Source: Ruegeria spongiae
GTDB taxonomy: Bacteria > Pseudomonadota > Alphaproteobacteria > Rhodobacterales > Rhodobacteraceae
Direction of reading: 5' to 3'
Assembly (NCBI RefSeq): GCF_023502395.1
Contig: NZ_JAMFMB010000016.1
Span: 1 to 64,000, forward strand
DNA: 64,000 bases
Part shown: piece by piece, positions 42,275 through 51,175 of the stretch
Position numbering within the stretch: the stretch's first letter is position 1
Layout of the letters: the number at the start of each line of letters is the position of its first letter
Notes under the pieces: model-generated
Seen by the model: only the letters and a program-made list of their open reading frames with translations
Database searches by the model: none
Told to the model about the DNA's origin: nothing
Position numbers and translations under genes: made by a program

Positions 42275-42294
42275 TTAGTTGTTTTTGTAACTAA
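42275..42294. promoter_or_regulatory. Candidate MarR operator upstream of hmgA
   Basis: TTAGTT at 42275-42280 and AACTAA at 42289-42294 form six-base inverted arms around an eight-base T-rich spacer, in the gap between the divergent hmgA and marR-type genes. Confidence 0.5.
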
Positions 42295-42314
42295 CAAGGC
42301 AAGGAGACGCGAAA

Positions 42315-42755
42315 ATGGCAAAAAATGATGCGTTCGATTTGCAGAATTTCCTGCCCTACCTGCTCAATCAGGCGGCCGAGCAGAGCTCGTTGGAGTTTCA
42401 GCGCATCTACAAGGACCGCTATGGTCTGCTGCGCACCGAATGGCGGGTGATGTTTCACCTGGGCATGTATGGCGAGATGACCGCCAAGCAGATCGGCGAG
42501 CGGGCCATGACGCACAAGACCAAGATCAGCCGCGCGGTGTCCCGGTTGGCGCAGCGGCGCTATCTCAGCCGGACACGCAGTGAAAACGACCGCCGTGCCG
42601 AGGTTCTGGCGCTGACACCGTCCGGGCAGAATGTGTATCAGGAATTGCGAGGGATCGCCGAGGCGTATGACGCCCGGCTCGACCGCCGGTTTTCGCGCGG
42701 CGAGGGGGCGTTGCTGCGGATGATGTTGCGGCGTCTTGCCGGACTCGATGATTGA
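42315..42755 (+). CDS. MarR-family regulator, probable controller of the hmg operon
   Basis: A 146-residue MarR-type winged-helix protein: helix-turn-helix [25 protein letters not shown] near residues 57-81 and wing [16 protein letters not shown] near 90-105. AAGGAGA precedes the ATG. It is divergent from hmgA, and homogentisate operons are often controlled by a local repressor that responds to homogentisate or a precursor. The 71-base shared gap with an inverted repeat supports dual control. The ligand is inferred. Confidence 0.85.
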   Translation: MAKNDAFDLQNFLPYLLNQAAEQSSLEFQRIYKDRYGLLRTEWRVMFHLGMYGEMTAKQIGERAMTHKTKISRAVSRLAQRRYLSRTRSENDRRAEVLALTPSGQNVYQELRGIAEAYDARLDRRFSRGEGALLRMMLRRLAGLDD

Positions 42756-42821
42756 TCTGGCAATATGCGCCTTGCGTGCTCATGTGACATACTGCACGCA
42801 CTGCTTTACCGGAGACCTCAA

Positions 42822-44069
42822 TTGACCCTGACAACGCCCACCGCACAAAGCGCGGACACCCGACAGGCCAGTTTGACCGCGTGGCTGTTGCAGCGGGGGC
42901 AGGTCGGAGAAGAGCAGCAACAACTGCTGGAAGGTTATTGCCGCCTCTTGCTGGACCTGGGCGTTCCGTTGTTGCGGCTGCACGTGGCGCAAAGTGCCTT
43001 TCACCCTAAATATGGCGGTATCGGCTTTGACTGGCTGCGCAACGAGGGCATGTCGCGCCAGACTTACGAACACAACCCGACACCCCGCGATGACTGGTTG
43101 AAGAGTCCGCTCTATTACCTTTTGTCTTCGGGCGAAGGCGAAATACGCGAACGGGTGCCGCAGGATGACGCCCCGGCGCGATTCCCGATATTGAACGACC
43201 TGAAGGCGCTTGGGGCGACCGATTATTTCGCTGCCGCTGTGCAATTGGAGGAACATGATCCCGGTCAGCCTGTTGACCCCAACAATGCACCCGAAGGCGT
43301 TCTGATCTCATGGGTGAGCGATGCGCGGACCGGGTTTTCGGACGCGGATATCGACTTGATCCGGGCAGGGTTGCCCGCGCTTGTGCTGGCGCTGAAATCC
43401 GCCGCGAACCGGCGGATCGCCGAGGATCTGATGCAGGTCTATCTGGGGCGGGACGCAGGCAGGCGCGTTCTGTCCGGCGAAATCCAGCGCGGCTCGTTGC
43501 AGACGATAGACGCGGTTTTGCTCTATTTCGATCTGCAAGGGTTCACGAAACTGTCCGAACAAATCCCCGGGGATGATCTGATTGCCATGCTGAACGCCTA
43601 TTTTGGGGTTGCCGTGCAGGGCGTTCACGCCTTTGACGGCTCGATCCTGAAATTCATGGGCGACGGCATGATGGCGATGTTCAATCTGAACACGGCGGCC
43701 AGTTCTGCGGCGGCGGGTCTGGACGCGGTGGCGCAATTGCGGCGTGCTCTGGTTGAGCTGCAGTCAGAGCGGGCTGCTGTGGGGCTCACCAACACGGGCG
43801 TCACATTCGCGCTGCATGCTGGCGAAATTCTCTATGGCAATATCGGCGCTGAAAACCGGCTGGATTTCACCGTGATTGGGCCTGCCGTCAATTTGACGGC
43901 GCGGCTTTCAGGCATGCATCGTGCGGTGGGTCAGGATGTAATTGTATCCGATGCGGTCCGGCGGGCTGCGGGCCAGACCGAACATGATCTGATCAGCCTC
44001 GGGCGCTACATGCTGCGCGGCGTGTCCGAGCCGCAGGAGCTGTTCACCATCTATGGCGGGGAAGGTTGA
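42822..44069 (+). CDS. Class III adenylate/guanylate cyclase
   Basis: A protein of about 415 residues with an N-terminal sensory region of roughly 210 residues and a C-terminal class III cyclase domain. Catalytic features: metal-binding FDLQGFTKLSEQ, second metal aspartate in FMGDGMMAMF, and the IGPAVNLTARL helix with transition-state residues. I prefer the TTG at 42822 because GGAGACCTCAA precedes it; an ATG at 42765 would add 19 residues without a Shine-Dalgarno. Soluble, with no membrane helix. The N-terminal part may be GAF-like, but I cannot assign it. ATP versus GTP cannot be decided. Confidence 0.8.
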   Translation: MTLTTPTAQSADTRQASLTAWLLQRGQVGEEQQQLLEGYCRLLLDLGVPLLRLHVAQSAFHPKYGGIGFDWLRNEGMSRQTYEHNPTPRDDWLKSPLYYLLSSGEGEIRERVPQDDAPARFPILNDLKALGATDYFAAAVQLEEHDPGQPVDPNNAPEGVLISWVSDARTGFSDADIDLIRAGLPALVLALKSAANRRIAEDLMQVYLGRDAGRRVLSGEIQRGSLQTIDAVLLYFDLQGFTKLSEQIPGDDLIAMLNAYFGVAVQGVHAFDGSILKFMGDGMMAMFNLNTAASSAAAGLDAVAQLRRALVELQSERAAVGLTNTGVTFALHAGEILYGNIGAENRLDFTVIGPAVNLTARLSGMHRAVGQDVIVSDAVRRAAGQTEHDLISLGRYMLRGVSEPQELFTIYGGEG

Positions 44070-44075
44070 GAGGGA

Positions 44076-44885
44076 TCAGAAGTCGATCTCGACGCCCGGC
44101 AGGCTGAGGGCTTTCATCATGTCGCGCAACTCCTGCCGGGCTGCGACGTTCGAGATGTTGAGCTGCTTGACCCCGATATCCTTGAGGTCCAGCAGGGTCA
44201 GGCCGCGCGGGAACAACTCGCGGAAGATAACCCGCTCGGAAAAGCCCGGCGCGATGCGAAAGCCGATCCGGTCGGACAGCATCTTGAGCGCGCGTTCCAT
44301 CTTTTCCTTGTTGACCATGCGCTGGGTGCCGACGCGGTTGCGCAACACGACCCAGTCGATCGGTTTCAGCCCGGCTTGCGCGCGCAACTGGCGGGCATTC
44401 CAGACCATCTCGGAATAGACCGAAGGACCGACGATGGCCTCGCCGGATGAATCCGTGCGGGCCAGCAGATCGAAATCAATGAAGCTGTCATTGAGCGGCG
44501 TGACCAGCGTGTCGGCCAGCGAATGCGCAACCTGACTGAGCCGTGTGTGCGAGCCGGGGCAATCGATCAGGATATAATCGCTGTCGGTTTCCAGTGAGCC
44601 GACGGCAGCGGACAGGCGGTGGTCATAGATGTTCTCGCCCGGCTTAAGCGTCTGCGGATCGATCTCGGGCAGGTCGTGGTTGACCGGGCCGGGCAGGTCG
44701 ATCTCGGCATCGCGCAGGAAACTGCGACGGTTCTCGAAATAGCGCCCCAGGCTGCGCTGGCGCAGGTCAAGATCCAGCGTGTTGACCTTGTATCCCATCC
44801 GCGCAAGGGCCGTGGCCACATGCATCGAAACCGTGGATTTCCCCGCGCCGCCCTTTTCGTTCCCGACGACAATGATATGTGCCAT
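44076..44885 (-). CDS. mipZ: Division-plane positioning ATPase MipZ
   Basis: A 269-residue ParA/MinD-superfamily ATPase. The deviant Walker A KGGAGKST is at residues 11-18 (GNEKGGAGKST), switch I in DLDLRQRSLGRYFENR near 38-53, and Walker B in YILIDCPGSHTRLS near 105-118. The length and DLRQ-x-SLGR-x-FENR pattern match MipZ, which forms polar gradients with ParB and inhibits FtsZ ring assembly away from midcell. The longer frame upstream has no family match. It is convergent with the cyclase (six-base gap) and divergent from the alanine symporter. Confidence 0.9.
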   Translation of the reverse strand: MAHIIVVGNEKGGAGKSTVSMHVATALARMGYKVNTLDLDLRQRSLGRYFENRRSFLRDAEIDLPGPVNHDLPEIDPQTLKPGENIYDHRLSAAVGSLETDSDYILIDCPGSHTRLSQVAHSLADTLVTPLNDSFIDFDLLARTDSSGEAIVGPSVYSEMVWNARQLRAQAGLKPIDWVVLRNRVGTQRMVNKEKMERALKMLSDRIGFRIAPGFSERVIFRELFPRGLTLLDLKDIGVKQLNISNVAARQELRDMMKALSLPGVEIDF

Positions 44886-45227
44886 GCCTGTCTGTCCCAC
44901 ATTCCGCGCGATTGTCTCCGCGCTGTTGGGGCCCACTATATGTTGTGTGCCTTGCAAAGGGAAGCGGTGTTGCACCTGTTTGCATTGCCAAAGTTGCCTG
45001 ACGAACAGCCAAGACTCTCGGCCTGCAAATGGGGGAGCCGCGCGGCAGTGATCCGCTCCACAGCCAGAGCGATACAAAAGTTTTTACAATTCTCGCAAAG
45101 CTGGTAACCTCCTGACCTTACAAGACATTGAACTTCAGTGCCGGGCGGTTTGGATCTGGACCGACGTGTTCCCCGCATCGCCCCATCAGCGCGCAATGCG
45201 TGCGTTCCGCCCGAGAGGAGACGCTTC
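44886..45227. promoter_or_regulatory. Divergent intergenic region, mipZ / AGCS symporter
   Basis: This 342-base gap has no credible gene. It must hold both divergent promoters. TATAGT occurs on the minus strand near 44935, but no -35 at the proper spacing is visible, and on the plus strand nothing reaches a good match. Confidence 0.4.
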
Positions 45228-46667
45228 GTGTCGATTTTTCATTCAATCTTCGGACTGATCGGTGATCTGACCTGGGGCTTTGCTCTGATCCCGATGCTTG
45301 TGGTGTTTGGTGTGTTCATCACCCTGATGACCCGTTTCGTGCAGCTAGAGTATTTCACCCGCATGTTCCGCGTGTTGTCGGGCAAGAACAAACCCGGCGA
45401 TCCCAATGCGATTTCGGCGCGCGAGGCGCTGCTGTTGTCGGTTGGGGGTCGCGTCGGCGGTGGCAATATCGCGGGCGTCGCTGTGGCGATCAGCCTTGGC
45501 GGGCCGGGTGCGGTGTTCTGGATGTGGGCGATTGCGCTGTTGGGCATGGCCACCAGTCTGGTGGAATGCTCGCTGGCGCAGCTTTACAAGCAGAGGCAGC
45601 CGGACGGGATGTTCCGGGGTGGCCCGGCGCGCAGCATAATCCACGGGCTGGGTGGCGAGTACCGCTGGCTGGCGCTGGTTTATTCGGTCTGCCTGATCGC
45701 GTCCTTTGCGTTTGGCTTCAACGCGTTTCAGGGCAATACCGTGGCCGGAGCGGTGCAGGACAGCATGGGGATCGACCGGCTCTGGACCGGGCTGCTGTTG
45801 GCGGGGGTTTCGGGATTTATCGTCTTTGGCGGTATTCACCGGATCACCAAGGTTGCCGATGTGGTGGTTCCGATCATGGCGGTGGCTTATATCGCGATGG
45901 CGCTGGTGGTGATCCTGCTCAATATCGGCGAGGTTCCAGGCGTGATCGTCTCGATTGTGGCCAATGCGTTCGGCATCGAAGAGGCGGTCAGCGGTGGCAT
46001 GGGCGCGGCGCTGGCGCAGGGCTTGCAGCGCGGACTGTTTTCCAACGAGGCGGGGCTGGGCTCGGCCCCGAACGTGGCGGCGACGGCGGATGTGCGGCAT
46101 CCGATCAGCCAGGGCATCACCCAGTCGTTTTCGGTATTCATCGACACGATCTTCATCTGTAGCTGCACCGCTTTTGTGGTGTTGCTGGGCGATGTCTATG
46201 TCCCGGGCGCCGAAGGGGTGGACGGCATTGCGCTGACCCAGCAATCGCTGGTGTCGCATCTGGGGACATGGTCGCAATACCTGTTGTCCTTCATGCTGCT
46301 GCTCTTTGCCTTCAGTTCGATCATCTACAACTATTATCTTGGCGAGAATGCGCTGAGCTTCATCACCAAGGCGCGCAACGCGCTTCCCATTCTGCGGGTC
46401 GGCGTTGTCCTGGTGGTGCTGTTGGGGGCGATTGCACCCGGTGCCACGGCGGTCTTTTTCTTTTCGGACCCGCTGATGGGGCTGTTGGCGGTGGTCAATC
46501 TGGTTGCGTTGATGATGCTGATGCCCATCGCGCTGCGGCTGCTCGGAGATTTCCGCAAGCAATTGAATGCCGGGGTGGACCGGCCCGTCTTCGACCCTGA
46601 GGCATTTGCCGATCTCGATATCGACCGCACCGCATGGTCCAATGCACAGGGCGCGGACGGGGATTGA
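45228..46667 (+). CDS. Sodium:alanine/glycine symporter (AGCS family)
   Basis: A 479-residue transporter with about eleven membrane helices. The AGCS signature region is at about residues 65-100 (LSVGGRVGGGNIAGVAVAI, GGPGAVFWMW), and GLFSNEAGLGSAPNVAATA near 270-288 is a second family motif. Takes up alanine or glycine with Na+. GTG start with GAGAGGAG upstream; an earlier ATG at 45138 adds 30 residues of non-membrane sequence. It converges with rpmE across a terminator. Confidence 0.93.
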   Translation: MSIFHSIFGLIGDLTWGFALIPMLVVFGVFITLMTRFVQLEYFTRMFRVLSGKNKPGDPNAISAREALLLSVGGRVGGGNIAGVAVAISLGGPGAVFWMWAIALLGMATSLVECSLAQLYKQRQPDGMFRGGPARSIIHGLGGEYRWLALVYSVCLIASFAFGFNAFQGNTVAGAVQDSMGIDRLWTGLLLAGVSGFIVFGGIHRITKVADVVVPIMAVAYIAMALVVILLNIGEVPGVIVSIVANAFGIEEAVSGGMGAALAQGLQRGLFSNEAGLGSAPNVAATADVRHPISQGITQSFSVFIDTIFICSCTAFVVLLGDVYVPGAEGVDGIALTQQSLVSHLGTWSQYLLSFMLLLFAFSSIIYNYYLGENALSFITKARNALPILRVGVVLVVLLGAIAPGATAVFFFSDPLMGLLAVVNLVALMMLMPIALRLLGDFRKQLNAGVDRPVFDPEAFADLDIDRTAWSNAQGADGD

Positions 46668-46673
46668 CCTGAG

Positions 46674-46707
46674 CAAAACAAAAAGGGCCGCCCCGAAGGG
46701 CGACCCT
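46674..46707 (-). terminator. Rho-independent terminator of rplS-rpmE
   Basis: On the minus strand, ten pairs (46707-46698 with 46693-46684, one G-U) with a TTCG tetraloop, followed by TTTTTGTTTT. It lies 24 bases after the rpmE stop. Confidence 0.9.
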
Positions 46708-46731
46708 GATACCAGAAAAGGCAATGAGCGT

Positions 46732-46953
46732 TTAGAAGCCCAGGCCTTCGTATTTCTTCTTGAACTTCGACACGCGGCCGCCGGCATCCATCAGGCGGGT
46801 GTTGCCACCGGTCCAGGCCGGGTGCACCGAGGGGTCGATATCCAGCGCCATCTGGTCGCCTTCCTTGCCCCAGGTCGAGCGCATCTGCACAACCGTGCCG
46901 TCGGTCATTTTGACGTCGATCACGTGATAATCGGGATGGGTGTCTTTTTTCAT
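46732..46953 (-). CDS. rpmE: 50S ribosomal protein L31 (bL31), zinc-free form
   Basis: bL31 of 73 residues. [19 protein letters not shown] and [11 protein letters not shown] are family motifs. The CxxC zinc-binding cysteines of the C+ form are absent (no cysteine at all), so this is a C- paralogue that needs no zinc. It follows rplS by 11 bases on the same strand and shares its terminator. Confidence 0.96.
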   Translation of the reverse strand: MKKDTHPDYHVIDVKMTDGTVVQMRSTWGKEGDQMALDIDPSVHPAWTGGNTRLMDAGGRVSKFKKKYEGLGF

Positions 46954-46964
46954 GGGTCCGCTCC

Positions 46965-47348
46965 TTACGCCTGGGCGCCAGCCTTGGGCTTGTAGTGGGT
47001 GTCTTCTGCGATACGGGCGGATTTACCGCGGCGCGCGCGCAGATAGTACAGTTTGGCGCGACGGACGCGGCCACGGCGAACAACAGTGATGCTGTCGATA
47101 TTGGTCGAGAACAGCGGGAACACACGTTCCACGCCTTCGCCAAAGGAAATCTTGCGAACGGTGAACGAACCGGCAATGCCATTGCCGTTCTTGCGGCTGA
47201 TGCAGACGCCTTCGTAGTTCTGCACACGGCTCCGCGTACCTTCGGTCACCTTGTAGCCGACGCGAATGGTGTCGCCGGGTTTGAAATCGGGAATGTCCTT
47301 CCCAAGAGCGGAGATCTGCTCCGCTTCAAGCTGTGCGATCAGGTCCAT
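46965..47348 (-). CDS. rplS: 50S ribosomal protein L19 (bL19)
   Basis: bL19 of 127 residues, located at the subunit interface. [16 protein letters not shown] at the N-terminus and [16 protein letters not shown] near residues 22-37 are typical, and [32 protein letters not shown] near the middle is diagnostic. A TTG-initiated extension of 27 residues upstream is possible, but GGAGTAGATCAG before the ATG favours 47348. In E. coli rplS is the last gene of rpsP-rimM-trmD-rplS; here trmD is over 1.3 kb away behind two inserted genes. Confidence 0.97.
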   Translation of the reverse strand: MDLIAQLEAEQISALGKDIPDFKPGDTIRVGYKVTEGTRSRVQNYEGVCISRKNGNGIAGSFTVRKISFGEGVERVFPLFSTNIDSITVVRRGRVRRAKLYYLRARRGKSARIAEDTHYKPKAGAQA

Positions 47349-47620
47349 CTGATCTACTCCTATCTGCTCGTGGTTGATCCACGAAGGTGGTGTCGCCTCA
47401 GAGCTCTTGGTCTTCACCGGGTCCGCCAAAGCGCCCGCCAGAGATCAGGTCGTCATTTCTTCGGTTTTCGGATCTGCGGCCTTTGACCTGTCGAAGAAAC
47501 AGGCAACCCAATAAATCCAAGCCGGGCGACTCATCTCTGAGCCCCGGCCAGCGGTGTATAAGAGCAGATGCGCCACAGATCAAGGGGCCAAGATCATGGC
47601 GAGGCCCCTTGAGAGGCGGT
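47349..47620. other. Intergenic region between yegP-like gene and rplS
   Basis: No gene is supported. An eight-pair hairpin AAGGGGCC/GGCCCCTT (47582-47589 with 47603-47610) lies 11 bases after the DUF1508 stop and may end that transcript, though the T tract is short. The rplS promoter is expected in the remainder, but I cannot place it. Confidence 0.45.
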
Positions 47621-47953
47621 TCAGGTCTGGTCGTCGGTCGCGGCGTCAGGCGCGTTCTTCTTGACCGACTCGATGCCATTGTCGCGACCCGAGGCGCTGG
47701 CATAGCTCTGCGAGGTGCCGATCACCTGACCGTTGCTGGCCTTGAGATTGAACATATGCTTGCCAGCGGCGGTTTCCTTGCGCTCATACCGCGCATCATC
47801 ACCGGCGTTATCCTTGACCGACTTGATGCCGTTTTCAGCGCTGGCCTTCTGTTTGTAGCCTTCGCTGGCCAGAATGTTCTCGCCATTGCCCGCTTTCAGT
47901 CGAAAGCGGAATTCACCGGATTTGTCAGTGTAGAGTTCAAATTTTGCAGCCAC
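47621..47953 (-). CDS. DUF1508 (YegP-like) protein
   Basis: A 110-residue protein made of two tandem DUF1508 repeats: AKFELYTDKSGEFRFRLKAGNGENILASEGY (about 3-33) and KHMFNLKASNGQVIGTSQSY (about 65-84), each followed by an NGIxSVKxNA stretch. E. coli YegP has the same two-repeat build; the function is unknown, with a stress-related role suggested. It is a single gene within the split trmD-rplS region. Confidence 0.85.
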   Translation of the reverse strand: MAAKFELYTDKSGEFRFRLKAGNGENILASEGYKQKASAENGIKSVKDNAGDDARYERKETAAGKHMFNLKASNGQVIGTSQSYASASGRDNGIESVKKNAPDAATDDQT

Positions 47954-48084
47954 GGCTTCCCTGTCCCTCGGTTATTTGTGTGGGCTGAGCTTACACAGCG
48001 GTGGCGATCTGCGGCAACAGGTGATTTCGGCTTGGCCGAGCGCGCGCATCTGGCGCGAGTCCGGCCTTACCAATGGCGTGGTTC

Positions 48085-48501
48085 TCAGAACGAATTTGCC
48101 GCCGTCTGCTGCAATCCGCTGCCGACCAGCTGATCCAGAATGACACGCCGCTGCTCGGGCGAGCCGACGTTGAGTTGCTGCAACTCGGTTGCGGTAAGTT
48201 CGCGCCGTTCGAAGCCGCGCCGCGACAGGCAGCGGTCGATGCCGTTATATTCGCCGCGGGTTCGGATGTCCTGTTCATTTGCGGCAACGGCGACGACACC
48301 GATAAGTCCGGCCAGAACAAACCCACCGGCGTAACTTCCCACGACGGTGTTCTGTCCCGATTTTGGCGCGGTCGGTGCGCAAGCCTGAAAGGCGGCGCGC
48401 GCGCTATCGAGGTTTTGACCCGGCTGATAGGGCACAGAAGGTCCCGGCAACTGGCTACAAGCCGACAGCAGCGTGACCGCAGCCAAAGCTATCCGTTTCA
48501 T
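48085..48501 (-). CDS. Putative lipoprotein with membrane-like segment
   Basis: A 138-residue protein. Signal peptide with lipobox TLLSAC (lipidated cysteine at residue 15); a hydrophobic glycine-containing segment VVGSYAGGFVLAGLIGVVAVAA at about 53-74; and a soluble C-terminus with two more cysteines (C41, C90). I do not recognise the family. It lies on the same strand as, and 151 bases downstream of, trmD. Confidence 0.6.
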   Translation of the reverse strand: MKRIALAAVTLLSACSQLPGPSVPYQPGQNLDSARAAFQACAPTAPKSGQNTVVGSYAGGFVLAGLIGVVAVAANEQDIRTRGEYNGIDRCLSRRGFERRELTATELQQLNVGSPEQRRVILDQLVGSGLQQTAANSF

Positions 48502-48652
48502 GGAAGAGTCCCCAAAAATCTATTTCCGTACAAGCAGCAGACGACTCATCTTTAACGGGTAAAATCGTTCAAAAAGATGGCACGAGGATTAATCGCCAGA
48601 ATTTTTTGGATGCGAGGCGTCAAGTTGGGCAAAACGAGGTCTTGGGGCTGCG

Positions 48653-49447
48653 TCAGCCGTCGTCATCGGACAGTTTGCGCCACAGATCCGGGCGACGGCT
48701 CCGGGTGATTTCCGCGCTCATCTCCCGCCGCCATTGGGCCACCTTTCCGTGATGGCCGGACATCAGCACATCGGGGATCGTGCGGCCCTTCCATTCGGCG
48801 GGGCGGGTGTATTGCGGATGTTCCAGCAGGCCCGAGGAAAAGCTCTCTTCCTCGGTCGAGGCCTGGTTGCCCAGCACGCCGGGGATCAGCCGGACGGTGG
48901 CGTCGATCAGCGCTTGCGCCGCGATCTCGCCGCCGGTCATCACGAAATCGCCCAGCGACACCTCCTGGATGCCGTAATGCTCCAGCACCCGTTCATCGAC
49001 ACCTTCGAAGCGGCCACAAAGCAGGGTGACCCCGTCGGCGCGGGCCAGCGACTGCATCATCTGCTGATCCATCGGTCGCCCACGCGGACTGAGGTAGATC
49101 ATCGGCCAGTTGCCCCTGACGCCCGCCATCGTGTGTTCGATCGCCTCACCCAGCACATCCGGGCGTAGCACCATTCCCGCGCCGCCACCCGCAGGGGTAT
49201 CATCAACATTGCGGTGCTTGCCGACGCCAAACTGGCGCAGATCGACGGTTTCCAACTGCCACAGCCCCTCTTGCAGGGCCTTGCCGGTCAGGCTTTCGCC
49301 CAGCACACCGGGAAAGGCGCTGGGAAAGAGTGTGATGATCTTGGCTTTCCACACGCCATGCAGGTCTGGCGTGGCGGACATGAGTTCTTGGGGCCGCACT
49401 GTCGGGCGAATCGCCTTGCGGCCATGAGATTTGCTTGGCGCTGTCAT
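48653..49447 (-). CDS. trmD: tRNA (guanine-N1)-methyltransferase TrmD
   Basis: A 264-residue SPOUT methyltransferase that makes m1G37 in tRNAs. The knotted AdoMet site includes YLSPRGRPMDQ near residues 116-126, CGRFEGVDERV near 141-151 and EVSLGDFVMTGGE near 161-173; the C-terminal tRNA-binding domain ends GHHGKVAQWRREMS. N-terminal extension: starts at 49447 (MTAPSKSHGR) or 49381 (MSATPDLHG). I prefer 49447 because the KSHGR segment looks conserved in this group; no Shine-Dalgarno decides it. Divergent from the phosphotransferase gene. Confidence 0.94.
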   Translation of the reverse strand: MTAPSKSHGRKAIRPTVRPQELMSATPDLHGVWKAKIITLFPSAFPGVLGESLTGKALQEGLWQLETVDLRQFGVGKHRNVDDTPAGGGAGMVLRPDVLGEAIEHTMAGVRGNWPMIYLSPRGRPMDQQMMQSLARADGVTLLCGRFEGVDERVLEHYGIQEVSLGDFVMTGGEIAAQALIDATVRLIPGVLGNQASTEEESFSSGLLEHPQYTRPAEWKGRTIPDVLMSGHHGKVAQWRREMSAEITRSRRPDLWRKLSDDDG

Positions 49448-49503
49448 GGGGTGCTTGTAAAACATACCCAAGCCTAAGCAACCATAAGCATATTGAGGCG
49501 GCA

Positions 49504-50532
49504 GTGACACAGATTGAAATCAACCGGCCCCGCGTGGCCGGCCCTTCCCTGTTGGAGGACGAGGCGGTCGCGTTGTGGCGCGATGTGGCGGCGGAAATAG
49601 GCTGGCCCGTGCAGCCGGTTTCAATGCGGTCGCTCAAGCTGGATTCCACCCGGTCGATTGCGGTTGCCAAAGTCACCGGGCCAAATGCAAAAGCGGTTGT
49701 TCTGAAGGGTGAATTCGGTCGGTTTCGCCCTGACCGGCTGGCACGTGATCTGGAGGCGCTGGAGCGCGCCCGCACTGTGCTCGCCCCTTGCCCGGATCTC
49801 GCCGTACCCGAGATATTGTGGAGCGATCCGGCGCGCGGCGTGTCGATCCAGTCTTTTGTGCCCGGCGATAGCGGTCGCAAGGCGCTGGCCTGGGCCCGTT
49901 TTGGTCTTGGAGATCGCAGCGCGATCCTGCGCCGGTGCGGACGCTATGCCGCAGCCTTGCATCGGGGCGGAGTGGATCAGGTTGGCGGTTTCCGGCCCGG
50001 TCGCTTTCTGGGCCGGGTTTCGGAACGCGCTGCAAAGGTTCGGCAAGGCGTGCTGGCGGTGCCAAAACCCAGGCGGTTCCTCGGCCTCTGTGCCTATCTG
50101 CATCGCGCCGGGCGCCGCTGCCGGAGCGCCCCGGCCCAGCATTGCCGCACCCATGGCGATTTCCATCTGCTCAACCTGATCGTTGCCGATGACAGGCTGA
50201 CCGCGATTGACTTTCGCAGTCGGAGCCAGGGCTATGGCTATACCGATCTGGCCCGGTTCTGGCTGAATGCCGGAGAGGCGTTCGATCCGCAGGACAAGGA
50301 AGCGTTGGGGTTTGCGGGCCTGCCTCTTGCCGATCTGCAGGCGCTGGAAGAGGGCTATGGGCACCGCGCCCATGAGGACCCGGTCTTTGTGTTTCTCTTC
50401 GCCCACCAGATGTATACGGAATGGAGCAAACTGGCCGGAACCGGTGGCAAGCTGCGACCTGATCAGCGCCAGCAGCTCATCCGGCTGACCGCGCGATTGG
50501 ATGCTCTGCTGGCGGCCGAGGCCTTAGAATAA
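49504..50532 (+). CDS. APH-family phosphotransferase
   Basis: A 342-residue aminoglycoside-phosphotransferase-fold protein. The catalytic loop [12 protein letters not shown] near residues 218-229 carries the general base D220 and the metal ligand N226, and [12 protein letters not shown] near 234-245 the second metal aspartate; VVLKGEF near 66-72 has the ATP-binding lysine. The substrate is unknown (choline, homoserine, sugar or antibiotic kinases share the fold). GTG start at 49504. It is the only plus-strand gene inside the rpsP-rimM-trmD-rplS region, and its 3' end overlaps the rimM stop by nine bases. Confidence 0.8.
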   Translation: MTQIEINRPRVAGPSLLEDEAVALWRDVAAEIGWPVQPVSMRSLKLDSTRSIAVAKVTGPNAKAVVLKGEFGRFRPDRLARDLEALERARTVLAPCPDLAVPEILWSDPARGVSIQSFVPGDSGRKALAWARFGLGDRSAILRRCGRYAAALHRGGVDQVGGFRPGRFLGRVSERAAKVRQGVLAVPKPRRFLGLCAYLHRAGRRCRSAPAQHCRTHGDFHLLNLIVADDRLTAIDFRSRSQGYGYTDLARFWLNAGEAFDPQDKEALGFAGLPLADLQALEEGYGHRAHEDPVFVFLFAHQMYTEWSKLAGTGGKLRPDQRQQLIRLTARLDALLAAEALE

Positions 50533-51027
50533 CCCGTCCGGCGGGTCGGCCACGATGCGGCCTTGCACCAGATCAACGGTTGGAACAATCGCAAGGGTGA
50601 AGGGCAGCAGCACGGTGGTCTTCAAGCCGGGGCCATGGATTTCCAGAAGGTCTGCCGCGCCGTGGTTCATTACCGATTTCACCCGCCCCAACAGGTTGCC
50701 GCCAGTGTCAAAGACTTCGAGCCCGATCAGGTCGGCATGGTAGTATTCGTCATCGGGCAGCGACGGCAGTTGGTCGCGCCGGGCAAACAGGCGCAGGCCG
50801 CGTGCGGCATCTGCCTGTTCTTTGGTTTCAACCCCACCCAGCCTTGCGGCAAAGCCGTTCTTGATGGCCCGCGTCAGGGTCAGTGAATAGCTGGTTTCGC
50901 CGGCCTCGTCGGAGAGCGGCGAATAGGTTTCGATATCTTCCGGGATCGCACAGAAACTCTTGAGGCGCACTTCGCCCCGCACCCCGAACGAGCCGGAAAT
51001 GGCCCCAACACAGATCAGATCACTCAT
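50524..51027 (-). CDS. rimM: 16S rRNA processing protein RimM
   Basis: A 167-residue RimM that assists maturation of the 30S head by binding S19. N-terminal barrel with [21 protein letters not shown] near residues 5-25 and a PRC-barrel C-terminal domain ([24 protein letters not shown] near 91-114). Its ATG overlaps the stop of a 49-residue membrane protein (ATGAGTGA). In the usual operon it sits between rpsP and trmD; here bluB and a small ORF lie before it and a divergent phosphotransferase after it. Confidence 0.95.
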   Translation of the reverse strand: MSDLICVGAISGSFGVRGEVRLKSFCAIPEDIETYSPLSDEAGETSYSLTLTRAIKNGFAARLGGVETKEQADAARGLRLFARRDQLPSLPDDEYYHADLIGLEVFDTGGNLLGRVKSVMNHGAADLLEIHGPGLKTTVLLPFTLAIVPTVDLVQGRIVADPPDGLF

Positions 51028-51169
51028 TCGGCTGCCCCGTCTCAAGACATAAACCATCACGCCAGTCGCCACGGTCCTCGCAAGCCCTGTGCTGGTTGTT
51101 GCGCTCATAAAGAACACCGGCCACGAAGGCGACCATCAAAAGCAGCGGCAGGCGTATCAATCCGAACAT
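51020..51169 (-). CDS. Small membrane protein coupled to rimM
   Basis: A 49-residue frame, ATG 51169 to TGA 51020: [20 protein letters not shown] begins with one membrane helix (about 3-20), then [21 protein letters not shown] with two cysteines (C30, C41). The end overlaps the rimM start by eight bases (ATGAGTGA), so rimM translation is probably coupled to it. The start is six bases after bluB. Single-helix proteins ending in a short C-x10-C tail occur in Rhodobacterales; the function is unknown. Confidence 0.6.
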   Translation of the reverse strand: MFGLIRLPLLLMVAFVAGVLYERNNQHRACEDRGDWRDGLCLETGQPNE

Positions 51170-51175
51170 GGGCCC

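Noticed and set aside
47387-48133. 248-codon plus-strand frame across the rplS/DUF1508 region
   Set aside because: It is antisense to the DUF1508 gene and a promoter region, with no motifs; composition matches a shadow frame.
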